NCBI GenBank assembly: GCA_024347015.1
Contig: AP024889.1
Coordinates: forward strand, 372,001-436,000
Origin: Vibrio pectenicida
GTDB lineage: Bacteria > Pseudomonadota > Gammaproteobacteria > Enterobacterales > Vibrionaceae
Reading direction: 5' to 3'
DNA length: 64,000 nt
Below are positions 18,224-26,184 of this stretch, one piece after another. Within the stretch, counting starts at the first letter, position 1, and every line of letters starts with the position of its first letter. The notes below the pieces were generated by a model. That model ran no database searches, was not told where the DNA came from, and saw only the letters and a list, made by a program, of their open reading frames with translations. A program made the position numbers and the translations under genes.

Positions 18224-19275
18224 GTACGATTAATAATGCGCTTTCAAAGCTATCGAAACAGAACTCGAAGCAACAACCCGAGCTAGTATTAAAAGCGCAA
18301 ATACAACCGATTAAACAGCTGAAAGTGTTACCTTGGATTGTTGGTAGTTTTACCCTAAGCCTTGCTGTTGGTGGATGGACGTTATCGACTCAGGCTCCAT
18401 TGGAAGTCACCCCAAAAATTCCCATCATTAAAGCACAATCGTCTGCTGCGCCCTTATCCCCGACAGCAAAATCTTCAGTAAGTACAGAAGTTATTTATAC
18501 TTCCCAGCTAAGAGCTAAGATACCTGCCGCTAAAAACCAGCGGGTAATAAAAACTGAAGGTCCAAGCTCAAAAGTCCCTTCGGTACTGTTGGTGAGTAAG
18601 AGTGCTGCACAGCCAAAGGCTAGGCACACATCGTTTAGCAAGGCATCGGTAGGTGAGATGATCATTCATCAAGTTGAACTGTCACCAATGCAGTTAGCAG
18701 AAAAAGCTCAACACAGAGCGAGTAAAGCGCTTGATAACAATAACCTTGACCAAGCTCTGGATGAATACCAACTTGCCCTTCGTTATGTGCCAAATAACAT
18801 TGAAGTGCGCAAGAAATTATCGGCTTTGTATTATGGCAAAGGTGACGTCAGAAAGGCAGTTGAGATATTGAGTAAAGGCATTCAAATCGATAAAGAGTCG
18901 GCTGTACTTAGGCTGTCGCTCGCTAAGTTACTGATCAAAGAAAAGCAAAATGATGCAGCATTGACAGCCTTAGTTTATGTCCCTGAGCAGGCGTCTGTCG
19001 ATTACATCTCATTACGAGCTGCACTGGCTCAGAAATCTCACCATGATGATATTGCGCTTAATAGCTATCAGAGTTTGGTTTCTTTGGAGCCAGACTCAGG
19101 CCGTTGGTGGCTTGGTTTGGGTATACAACAAGAGCGAGCATTGGATTTACCGAGCGCAGAGCAGGCATATCAGCAAGCATTAAACAAACTTGGTTTGTCC
19201 AGTCAGTCTCAACAGTTTATTCGCGATCGTTTGGCCTTGATCCGCCACTTAGAGGAACAACCAGATGCAAATTAA
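18220..19275 (+). CDS. mshN: MSHA biogenesis TPR protein MshN
   Basis: A 351-residue bitopic protein: short cytoplasmic tail, one membrane segment (about residues 40-57), a Pro/Ser/Ala-rich linker and C-terminal tetratricopeptide repeats (from about residue 165; ALDNNNLDQALDEYQLALRY is a clear repeat). It probably acts with MshM at the envelope, like GspB/PilF partners. ATG 18220 overlaps the mshM stop and has GGGG upstream; the ATG at 18202 would add six residues. It overlaps mshE by 11 nt. Confidence 0.85.
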   Translation: MSTINNALSKLSKQNSKQQPELVLKAQIQPIKQLKVLPWIVGSFTLSLAVGGWTLSTQAPLEVTPKIPIIKAQSSAAPLSPTAKSSVSTEVIYTSQLRAKIPAAKNQRVIKTEGPSSKVPSVLLVSKSAAQPKARHTSFSKASVGEMIIHQVELSPMQLAEKAQHRASKALDNNNLDQALDEYQLALRYVPNNIEVRKKLSALYYGKGDVRKAVEILSKGIQIDKESAVLRLSLAKLLIKEKQNDAALTALVYVPEQASVDYISLRAALAQKSHHDDIALNSYQSLVSLEPDSGRWWLGLGIQQERALDLPSAEQAYQQALNKLGLSSQSQQFIRDRLALIRHLEEQPDAN

Positions 19276-20989
19276 ACTCAGAAAACGTCTCGGTGACTTG
19301 CTGGTGGAAGAAGGGATTATTAGTGAATCCCAAGTAGAAGAGGCACTAGCGGTCCAAAAGAGCTCAGGTAGAAAGCTAGGTTCAACACTGATTGAGCTTG
19401 GTTTTTTGAGTGAGCATCAGATGCTGAGTTTCCTTTCTCAGCAGCTAGATGTACCACTGATTGATTTAGCCAGAGCACATGTTGATGTGGATGCGGTGCA
19501 GATTTTGCCTGAAGTTCATGCGCGCCGATTACGCGCTATGGTGATTGGCCGTCAGGAAAATACATTGAGGGTTGCGATGAGCGATCCTGCGGACTTGTCT
19601 TCGCAAGAAGCATTACTTGATCAATTGGCACAATACACGATTGAGTTTGTCATTACTCCAGAGCAACAGTTAGTGGACGGCTTTGATCGCTATTATCGTC
19701 GAACAAAAGAAATAGCGTCATTCGCCGAGCAGTTACAGGCAGAGCACCAGGTTACTGACTCATTTGATTTCAATATTGAGGACGAAGACAGTGATGAAGT
19801 CACGGTCGTTAAGTTGATTAACTCCTTGTTTGAAGATGCGATTCAAGTTGCGGCATCGGATATCCATATCGAGCCTGATGCTGATGTATTACGCCTACGT
19901 CAACGTATTGATGGCGTTTTGCATGAAACGCTACTGAATGAAGTTAATGTTGCACCAGCCTTGGTGTTGAGGCTCAAACTCATGGCTAATCTGGATATCT
20001 CAGAAAAGCGTTTACCTCAAGATGGGCGTTTCAATATTCGTGCTAAAGGCCAATCGGTTGATATTCGTATGTCGACCATGCCAGTCCAACATGGTGAATC
20101 TGTGGTAATGCGTTTGCTAAACCAATCTGCCGGGGTACGAAAACTTGAGGAATCAGGTCTTCCTGAGCATATATTGGTCCGTTTAAGGCGGCAGTTAAAG
20201 CGGCCACACGGCATGATACTGGTTACTGGGCCAACTGGCTCAGGAAAAACCACGACTTTATATGGTGCATTAACGGAGCTCAATCAGCCAGGTAAAAAAA
20301 TTATTACCGTTGAAGATCCTGTTGAATATCGTTTATCTCGTGTAAATCAGGTTCAGGTTAACCCTAAAATAAATCTCGATTTTGCCACTATTCTACGCAG
20401 TTTTCTTCGCCAAGATCCCGACATTATCTTAGTGGGGGAGATGCGTGATCAAGAAACGGTTGAAATTGGTTTGCGGGCTGCGTTAACAGGTCACTTAGTA
20501 TTGAGTACGCTGCATACCAATGATGCCGTAGATAGCGCTTTGCGTATGATGGATATGGGAGCGCCGGGGTATCTTGTTGCCAGCGCTGTGCGTGCTGTAG
20601 TTGCTCAGCGATTAGTGCGTAAAGTCTGCCCAGATTGTAAAACTGATGCCAAGTTAGAGGAAGCTAAAAAGCAATGGCTTGCACAGCGTTTTCCAAACCA
20701 AGAACAATCCTCGTTTGTCAAAGGTAGAGGTTGCCAAAACTGTAATCTTACTGGCTATCAGGGCAGGATCGGTGTATTTGAAATGTTGGAGCTTGAGCAC
20801 GATATGATGGACATGTTAAGAGCAGGAGATGCGGTAGGCTTTGCCTCTGTCGCTCGCCAAGCTGAAAGCTACAAGCCTTTGCTGGCATCGGCTATGGAAC
20901 TTGCCCTGCAAGGTGTAGTCAGTTTGGACGAAGTGATGACGCTTGGTGAAGGTGATGCATCAGGCTCTGTTGATGCAATTTATTTGTAG
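19265..20989 (+). CDS. mshE: MSHA pilus extension ATPase MshE with c-di-GMP-binding MshEN domain
   Basis: PilB/GspE-type extension ATPase (574 residues). The N-terminal MshEN domain shows the two tandem 24-residue c-di-GMP motifs: RLGDLLVEEGIISESQ from residue 8 and KLGSTLIELGFLSEHQ from residue 37, each ending in a conserved Gln. The ATPase core has Walker A GPTGSGKTTT, the Asp box and Walker B LRQDPDIILVGEMRD, and a tetracysteine zinc site (CPDC...CQNC). Cyclic di-GMP binding to this domain drives MSHA extension in V. cholerae, so surface attachment should respond to c-di-GMP here too. Confidence 0.96.
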   Translation: MQIKLRKRLGDLLVEEGIISESQVEEALAVQKSSGRKLGSTLIELGFLSEHQMLSFLSQQLDVPLIDLARAHVDVDAVQILPEVHARRLRAMVIGRQENTLRVAMSDPADLSSQEALLDQLAQYTIEFVITPEQQLVDGFDRYYRRTKEIASFAEQLQAEHQVTDSFDFNIEDEDSDEVTVVKLINSLFEDAIQVAASDIHIEPDADVLRLRQRIDGVLHETLLNEVNVAPALVLRLKLMANLDISEKRLPQDGRFNIRAKGQSVDIRMSTMPVQHGESVVMRLLNQSAGVRKLEESGLPEHILVRLRRQLKRPHGMILVTGPTGSGKTTTLYGALTELNQPGKKIITVEDPVEYRLSRVNQVQVNPKINLDFATILRSFLRQDPDIILVGEMRDQETVEIGLRAALTGHLVLSTLHTNDAVDSALRMMDMGAPGYLVASAVRAVVAQRLVRKVCPDCKTDAKLEEAKKQWLAQRFPNQEQSSFVKGRGCQNCNLTGYQGRIGVFEMLELEHDMMDMLRAGDAVGFASVARQAESYKPLLASAMELALQGVVSLDEVMTLGEGDASGSVDAIYL

Positions 20990-20997
20990 GTTAAGTG

Positions 20998-22218
20998 ATG
21001 CCAGTGTTTCGTTATGAGGGAAGAAATCTAGATGGCTCTGCGGTTGCAGGGCAGGTCGATGCCACCAGTGAAGAAGCTGCGGCTGAGTCTTTGATTAACA
21101 AAGGTGTGATCCCGACTGCTATTACTTTGGGTGGTGGCGGTAGTAGCTTAAACTTTGATCTTAAAGCTTTATTAACACCTTCTATCCCACTTGAAGTTTT
21201 GGTGATTTTTTGTCGCCAACTATACAGCCTAACTAAAGCTGGAGTCCCACTCCTTCGTTCGATGAAAGGTCTCACGCAAAACAGTGCCAACAAACAGCTT
21301 AAAGAGGCTTTAGAAGAGGTTGCTCATGAACTGACCAATGGTCGTGGTTTGTCAGCTTCGATGCAAATGCATCCTAAGGTTTTTAGTCCTCTATTTGTTT
21401 CCTTAATCCACGTAGGTGAAAACACAGGTCGTTTGGATCAAGCTTTGCTGCAACTGGCAAATTATTATGAGCTGGAAGTGGAAACTCGCAAGCGGATTAA
21501 AACCGCAATGCGTTACCCAACTTTTGTGATCAGTTTTATTCTCGTTGCGCTATTTGTTCTTAATGTGAAAGTGATTCCTCAGTTTGCGAGCATGTTTTCC
21601 CGTTTTGGCGTTGATTTACCTCTACCAACAAGAATTATCATTACCACATCTGACTTTTTTGTTAATTACTGGGCCTTGATTTTAGGTGTGATGCTTGGAG
21701 CCCTATTTGGCTTTAAAACTTGGCAACGCACGCCTAATGGTCAGGAGAAATGGGATAAATTTCGTCTGCGCATGCCAATCATTGGTGATTTGGTCAATCG
21801 AGCCCAGCTGTCTCGCTTTTCTCGCACTTTCGCGTTAATGCTTAAAGCAGGTGTTCCGCTTAACCAATCATTAGCGCTTTCGGCGGAAGCTTTGGAAAAC
21901 AAATTTCTAGAAAACCGTTTGCTGGAGATGAAATCGTCGATTGAGGCTGGTGGTACTATTTCATCAACTGCAAGTAATAGCCAAGTTTTCACGCCGTTAG
22001 TATTGCAGATGCTATCTGTGGGAGAAGAAACAGGGCGGATTGATGAACTATTATTAGAGGCAGCAGACTTTTATGATCGAGAAGTTGATTATGATCTTAA
22101 AACGCTAACAGCGCGAATAGAGCCTATATTATTAGTAGTAGTGGCTGGTATGGTGTTGATTCTTGCTTTGGGAATATTCCTCCCTATGTGGGGAATGTTA
22201 GATGCTGTTCAGGGCTAA
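20998..22218 (+). CDS. mshG: MSHA inner-membrane platform protein MshG (PilC/GspF-like)
   Basis: The platform protein (406 residues) has two GspF domains, each with cytoplasmic helices and a membrane segment: LEVLVIFCRQLYSLTKAGVP / RYPTFVISFILVALFVL and RFSRTFALMLKAGVPLNQ / EPILLVVVAGMVLILALGIF. It couples MshE to pilin insertion and extraction. ATG 20998 with TAGG 7 nt upstream is chosen over the adjoining GTG 20995. It overlaps mshF. Confidence 0.95.
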   Translation: MPVFRYEGRNLDGSAVAGQVDATSEEAAAESLINKGVIPTAITLGGGGSSLNFDLKALLTPSIPLEVLVIFCRQLYSLTKAGVPLLRSMKGLTQNSANKQLKEALEEVAHELTNGRGLSASMQMHPKVFSPLFVSLIHVGENTGRLDQALLQLANYYELEVETRKRIKTAMRYPTFVISFILVALFVLNVKVIPQFASMFSRFGVDLPLPTRIIITTSDFFVNYWALILGVMLGALFGFKTWQRTPNGQEKWDKFRLRMPIIGDLVNRAQLSRFSRTFALMLKAGVPLNQSLALSAEALENKFLENRLLEMKSSIEAGGTISSTASNSQVFTPLVLQMLSVGEETGRIDELLLEAADFYDREVDYDLKTLTARIEPILLVVVAGMVLILALGIFLPMWGMLDAVQG

Positions 22219-22675
22219 TATTGCTATGGTTCCGGACAGGTCTCGACTGGTCATTTGGCTGGTTACGATCAGTATTTTACTTTTGAGTTTGCTTAGCGTG
22301 GTAGAAAAGCTGCAAGCAGATATGAATGAAACGGCATTTTTGCTCGCGAGTAAGAGAATAATTGAAAGGGCTGGTTTTTATAAACAGCAGTGGGTGTTAA
22401 AGGGGCAGCCAGAACGGCTGGAGGTAGATAGGAAAAAAATCCTATTTTCATCCAGTGGCTGGGCGCTGCCAATAGGTGATAAAAGTATTTCGAGCTGCCA
22501 GTTTTGGTTTGCGTTACTTTATCCAGAGCAAAGGGTACTCGATGAAAGTCCAGTACGTGTGGTTGAGCATTCTGAGTTAGATAATTATCGCTGTAACTAT
22601 ATTTTTGCTCAAGGCAAGCAAATTCAGGTTCAGTTAGTAGAAGGTAAGTTTAGCGTTGATACTGACAGTGACTAG
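22202..22675 (+). CDS. mshF: MSHA biogenesis protein MshF
   Basis: A small bitopic protein (157 residues, or 149 from ATG 22226) with one N-terminal membrane segment (LVIWLVTISILLLSLLSVV) and a short periplasmic domain with two cysteines (SSCQF, YRCNY). I know no biochemical role; position and name follow the MSHA locus of V. cholerae. GGGGA lies 7 nt before ATG 22202, which overlaps mshG by 17 nt. It is the last gene of the assembly half, before a promoter-containing gap. Confidence 0.8.
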   Translation: MLFRANIAMVPDRSRLVIWLVTISILLLSLLSVVEKLQADMNETAFLLASKRIIERAGFYKQQWVLKGQPERLEVDRKKILFSSSGWALPIGDKSISSCQFWFALLYPEQRVLDESPVRVVEHSELDNYRCNYIFAQGKQIQVQLVEGKFSVDTDSD

Positions 22676-22698
22676 AGTAAAAAACGTAATATTTGTTT

Positions 22699-22726
22699 TG
22701 GTTATAATTGGTGCGTTAAGTATAAT
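22699..22726 (+). promoter_or_regulatory. Promoter region of the pilin operon, with two TATAAT boxes
   Basis: Two exact TATAAT hexamers lie at 22703-22708 and 22721-22726, upstream of mshB. The second has a weak -35 (TGGTTA, 22699-22704) at 16 nt. The MSHA locus of V. cholerae is reported to be transcribed as separate secretory and structural operons, with the break here. Confidence 0.55.
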
Positions 22727-22755
22727 GCGCGCCGCTAGATGGCGAGTTGATAATT

Positions 22756-23328
22756 ATGCTAAGTAAGCAGTCGGGTTTCTCTTTAGTTGAGCTGGTAGTG
22801 GTGATTGTAATTGTTGGTTTATTAGCAGTGGCAGCCTTGCCGCGCTTTTTAGATGTGACAGACAGTGCTAAAAAAGCCAGTGTAGAGGGAGTGGCGGGAG
22901 GCTATGCCACTGGAGTCTTGTCTGCGCGTGCGCAGTGGGAGGCTGAATCCCGCCCTTCAGTTACGGTTAATACAGAGATTTACAACAGTGTTAATTATGA
23001 TGGCGTTGAGTTTTGGCTCACGCGGGCAAAAAATAGCAGTGATACGGATACAGGGTTTCGTGATGGCTATCCATGGGCAGTTAAAACCGATGATACTAGC
23101 TTCCCGGCGACCCTGACTAATCAGATCTGTGTTGATCTGATGGAGAACTTGTTGCAGAACTCTCCAGGTGTGGAGATCGCAGACACTGCTAGTGGTAACG
23201 ATAATATTAAATATTCGGCACAGGCTGAGCGTAATGAACGCTGTACTTATATCCAAAAAGTCGGCGGCGTTGATAATCAGTTTGTGTATGAGATTAAAAC
23301 GGGTCGCGTTATTGTCACGCTTCAATAA
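22756..23328 (+). CDS. mshB: MSHA minor pilin MshB
   Basis: Type IV prepilin (190 residues) with leader MLSKQSG cleaved before FSLVELVVVIVIVGLLAVAA; Glu5 of the mature form is present. The globular domain has a single disulfide-capable Cys pair (QICVDL, ERCTYI). It is longer than the major pilin and lies just before it. Start ATG 22756 gives the short prepilin leader; the TTG 22747 frame adds three residues. Confidence 0.9.
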   Translation: MLSKQSGFSLVELVVVIVIVGLLAVAALPRFLDVTDSAKKASVEGVAGGYATGVLSARAQWEAESRPSVTVNTEIYNSVNYDGVEFWLTRAKNSSDTDTGFRDGYPWAVKTDDTSFPATLTNQICVDLMENLLQNSPGVEIADTASGNDNIKYSAQAERNERCTYIQKVGGVDNQFVYEIKTGRVIVTLQ

Positions 23329-23356
23329 AGGGCCCAAGTAATAAGAGAGATATAAG

Positions 23357-23815
23357 ATGAAAAAAAGACAAGCTGGATTTACCCTGATTGAATTAGTGGT
23401 GGTAATTGTGATTTTAGGGATATTGGCAGTAACCGCAGCGCCTCGCTTTCTTAGCCTCCAAGGGGATGCTCGTGAGGCATCTTTACAAGGGTTAAAAGGC
23501 GCAATGGATGGTGCAGCTGGTATTGTCTACGGAAAAGCGGCTATAGATGGACTAGATACTGCCTCAGCTGCAACGAATGTTAGTGCTGGGAGTACAACGG
23601 TTAGTACTATTTTTGGCTATCCTACTGCTAATACTGCAGGCATTGGCGCTGCAGTTACGGGGTTAACCACTGATTGGGCTGTGGCTGCTAGTGTAGCTGA
23701 CACCTCTATTTCTTATGGTTTTTCAGGCTCCCCATCAGCAACTTGCGCTGTGACTTATACCCAGGCAACCTCTGGAGCTGCCGCTACGTCAGTCGTGGTT
23801 AATGGTGGTTGTTAA
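23357..23815 (+). CDS. mshA: MSHA major pilin MshA
   Basis: Major subunit of the mannose-sensitive haemagglutinin pilus (152 residues; mature 145). Leader MKKRQAG is cut before FTLIELVVVIVILGILAVTA. The mature domain is rich in Ala/Gly/Thr/Ser and ends with the disulfide loop Cys130-Cys152 (the last residue). The middle is low in complexity, as expected for a variable surface pilin. A hairpin follows it, which could favour its mRNA over downstream pilin genes. The MSHA pilus mediates attachment to surfaces and is a phage receptor in V. cholerae. Confidence 0.96.
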   Translation: MKKRQAGFTLIELVVVIVILGILAVTAAPRFLSLQGDAREASLQGLKGAMDGAAGIVYGKAAIDGLDTASAATNVSAGSTTVSTIFGYPTANTAGIGAAVTGLTTDWAVAASVADTSISYGFSGSPSATCAVTYTQATSGAAATSVVVNGGC

Positions 23816-23828
23816 CCAATCTTGAGTG

Positions 23829-23862
23829 AGGCCAGCGACGCTGGCCTTAGTTATCTTTTCTG
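23829..23862 (+). terminator. Hairpin after mshA (attenuator-like)
   Basis: Stem GGCCAGC / GCTGGCC with a 3-nt GAC loop, followed by TTAGTTATCTTTTCT. The tract is interrupted, so partial read-through into mshC is plausible. Confidence 0.6.
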
Positions 23863-23923
23863 CTTCCAGAGAATTTTCCGTATAAGTGGGATTGAGTCGA
23901 CGCCAGTTTTGATATTTAGCACC

Positions 23924-23929
23924 TATAAT
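23924..23929 (+). promoter_or_regulatory. Possible -10 box upstream of mshC
   Basis: An exact TATAAT lies 31 nt before the mshC start, but no good -35 hexamer is found at 15-19 nt. It would let mshCDOPQ be transcribed independently of mshA. Confidence 0.3.
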
Positions 23930-23960
23930 TAAAGCGAAAAATAACCCACTCAAGGTTTAT

Positions 23961-24461
23961 ATGCCTATCAAGCAAGACCAAGGCTTTACACTCGTTGAGC
24001 TTATCACCATTGTTATCCTGCTTGGGATTGTCTCTTTATATGCCTCCAGTCGCTTTTTTGGTAAAAGTGGTTTTGATGCCCAGCTTCTAGAGCAAGAAGT
24101 ACTTTCTTCTTTACGTTTAACCCAGCTTAGATCTATGAATCGTAATGGCTTTTGTGGCCGCTGGATGGTAAGCAATAACCAAGTGATGCAAATTTCTCCT
24201 ACAGCGTCAGTTGGGTCTTGTAGTGTCAGTTTACCAAGCGATACCAGCGATAGTAGCTATGTAAATGCTCAACAGTCCAATGTGCAGCTAAGTCTTGATG
24301 CTGATGGTAATGTTGACTTTATTGATTTCGATGGCTTGGGTCGTCCGCAGCAGTGTGCAACAGCGGAATGCACGGTCACGCTTGTAGGGCAATCAGGTAC
24401 ACAGCGCTATATCTGTATTAATTCACAAGGGGGTATCTATGCCAAAACATCAAATTGCTAA
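23961..24461 (+). CDS. mshC: MSHA minor pilin MshC (GspH/FimT-like)
   Basis: Prepilin (166 residues) with leader MPIKQDQG before FTLVELITIVILLGIVSLYA. The soluble part resembles GspH/FimT pseudopilins, with Cys pairs near residues 57 (GFCGRW), 81 (GSCSV), 133-138 (QQCATAEC) and the C-terminal CINSQGG...NC. AAGG lies just before ATG 23961. It overlaps mshD by 23 nt. Confidence 0.88.
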   Translation: MPIKQDQGFTLVELITIVILLGIVSLYASSRFFGKSGFDAQLLEQEVLSSLRLTQLRSMNRNGFCGRWMVSNNQVMQISPTASVGSCSVSLPSDTSDSSYVNAQQSNVQLSLDADGNVDFIDFDGLGRPQQCATAECTVTLVGQSGTQRYICINSQGGIYAKTSNC

Positions 24462-25002
24462 GATGTTTGGCTTTACTCTGATTGAAATGATCATTGTCAT
24501 CACCATTTTGGCGATAGCCGTTGGCGGGGTTTCTACTGCGCTTTTTCCAAGGGGAAAACAAAGCGCTGATCAAATAGCGGCCGTGAAAGCGGCTGAGCTT
24601 GGACGCGCGGTGATGGATGAAGTGCTGGGCAGAAACTTTGATCAAAACTCGGGCCCAAATGGAGGCTTGCCAGAATGCGTGCTGCCATCGGGACAGAGTA
24701 ATTCTTGTACTTCCGTGGGCAGTTTAGGCGCTGAGTCTGGAGAAAGCGATAATACATTTTACAACGATGTGGATGACTTTAATGGCTTTAATGGAAGTGC
24801 ACGTGATGTGCTGGGCAATACCCTCAGTAATGGTTACCAAGGCTACAACATAGCGATAGACGTTTTTTATGAAGCTTTTAATGGCGGCGTGATGCAAGGT
24901 ACGGTATCTGCCACTTCAACTCACTATAAACGCATTGAAGTGGTGGTTACTGACCGTCAGGGTAATGATTACCCATTTGCAGCCATTAGAGGGAACTATT
25001 AA
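24439..25002 (+). CDS. mshD: MSHA minor pilin MshD
   Basis: Prepilin (187 residues) with an 11-residue leader ending MFG before FTLIEMIIVITILAIAVGGV. The soluble domain is Gly/Asn/Asp-rich (ECVLPSGQSNSC, DVDDFNGFNGSA) and may bind calcium, which is inference from composition. GGGGG precedes ATG 24439. The stop overlaps the mshO ATG by 1 nt. Confidence 0.88.
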   Translation: MPKHQIAKMFGFTLIEMIIVITILAIAVGGVSTALFPRGKQSADQIAAVKAAELGRAVMDEVLGRNFDQNSGPNGGLPECVLPSGQSNSCTSVGSLGAESGESDNTFYNDVDDFNGFNGSARDVLGNTLSNGYQGYNIAIDVFYEAFNGGVMQGTVSATSTHYKRIEVVVTDRQGNDYPFAAIRGNY

Positions 25003-25790
25003 TGCGAGTAGGCAGGATGCATGGGTTTACTTTGATTGAAATGGTGATTTCAATTACGTTACTCGGTATTGTTGGTTTGTTTATCGGTGAGGTGATTCGC
25101 CAGTCTTTAGTGCTTTATTCTGACTCTGCCACTCGTGAGACATTGATTCAACAAGGCCGTTTTGTTACCGAAAGGTTACGCAGGGAAATCCGTGAAGCAG
25201 TACCTAATAGTGTGATTGTTAGCAGTGATTGCATTGAAATCTTACCCATTACCAACAGTGCTATTTATCTCGATCTTCCCTCACCATCTACCGCGTCTTC
25301 TGCGATTCGAGTTTTGCCAATCGAGAAGAGTATTCCGGCCAATGAGAGAGTGGTTGTTTACCCAACTAGTGCCGCTGAGCTTAGATCCGATGTAACCGCT
25401 ATAGGCCAAACAGCCCAAGTTCAGACAGCGGTTGATTTTGCTGTGAGTGGAGCAATGACAAGTATGATGGATGTGACTTTGACGCAATCAAGCGGATTTG
25501 TGACACTTAGTCCCGCTGATCGCCTTTATTTCTATCGAGAGCCCGTGGCATTTTGTCTTGTGGGTAATGAGTTATTGCGCTATTCCGGCTATTCTTTAAA
25601 CAGAGCCTCGTTGGCGCCAGCTTCCCTAAATACTGGAGTTCGAGTGGCGGGTAATCTCAGCGATGTGAACTTTATCGTTGAACAGCCACAGTTGCAACGC
25701 AATGGTTTAGTGAAAATGGAGCTGATATTTGAGGATAACGGAGAGCAGGTAAGGTTTGATCATGATGCGCTTATCTACAACACGCCATAA
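25002..25790 (+). CDS. mshO: MSHA minor pilin MshO (PulJ/GspJ-like)
   Basis: Prepilin (262 residues) with leader MRVGRMHG before FTLIEMVISITLLGIVGLFI. The size and the ESIRREIREAVPNS-type helix after the N-helix (here RLRREIREAVPNS) are typical of GspJ-like minor pilins that prime the pilus tip. It overlaps mshP by 29 nt. Confidence 0.88.
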   Translation: MRVGRMHGFTLIEMVISITLLGIVGLFIGEVIRQSLVLYSDSATRETLIQQGRFVTERLRREIREAVPNSVIVSSDCIEILPITNSAIYLDLPSPSTASSAIRVLPIEKSIPANERVVVYPTSAAELRSDVTAIGQTAQVQTAVDFAVSGAMTSMMDVTLTQSSGFVTLSPADRLYFYREPVAFCLVGNELLRYSGYSLNRASLAPASLNTGVRVAGNLSDVNFIVEQPQLQRNGLVKMELIFEDNGEQVRFDHDALIYNTP

Positions 25791-26184
25791 ACAAACCGGC
25801 AGTGGTCTGCTGCTGGTGATATTTATTATTGTGGTTGTGGTTGGCTTTGTCGCCGCAGTGGCTAACCGAAACCAAGAGCGTAGTAGCGATCAATTTATCG
25901 CCTCTGTAATCGGAACAAGAGCGGAACTGGCGGCTCGCTCTGCTGCTCAAATCGAGCTTAGCCGTTTCTATCAAACCCCATCTAACGGCAGTTGCCAGTC
26001 TCTTTCTGTCCAAACGATAACCCTACAAGGCAATGGTTTTTTTCAATGCTCAGCGAACGTTAGTTGTGTCAATGTTGGCCAGCTTGATGACAGCCGCAAT
26101 ATTTTCCAGATTACATCCACAGGGACCTGCAATGTGGGTGATTGGCAATTACAAAGAGTAATACAAGTCGGGCTTAAGCAATGA
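25762..26184 (+). CDS. mshP: MSHA minor pilin MshP (PilX-like)
   Basis: A 140-residue protein with a basic start and a hydrophobic helix (LLLVIFIIVVVVGFVAAV). It lacks the canonical FTLIE and so has no Glu5, as in PilX/GspK-type subunits that cap the tip. Three cysteines near SCQS, QCSAN and SCVN follow. ATG 25762 has AAGGT 6 nt upstream; the TTG 25756 frame adds two residues. It overlaps mshQ by 4 nt. Confidence 0.82.
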   Translation: MMRLSTTRHKQTGSGLLLVIFIIVVVVGFVAAVANRNQERSSDQFIASVIGTRAELAARSAAQIELSRFYQTPSNGSCQSLSVQTITLQGNGFFQCSANVSCVNVGQLDDSRNIFQITSTGTCNVGDWQLQRVIQVGLKQ

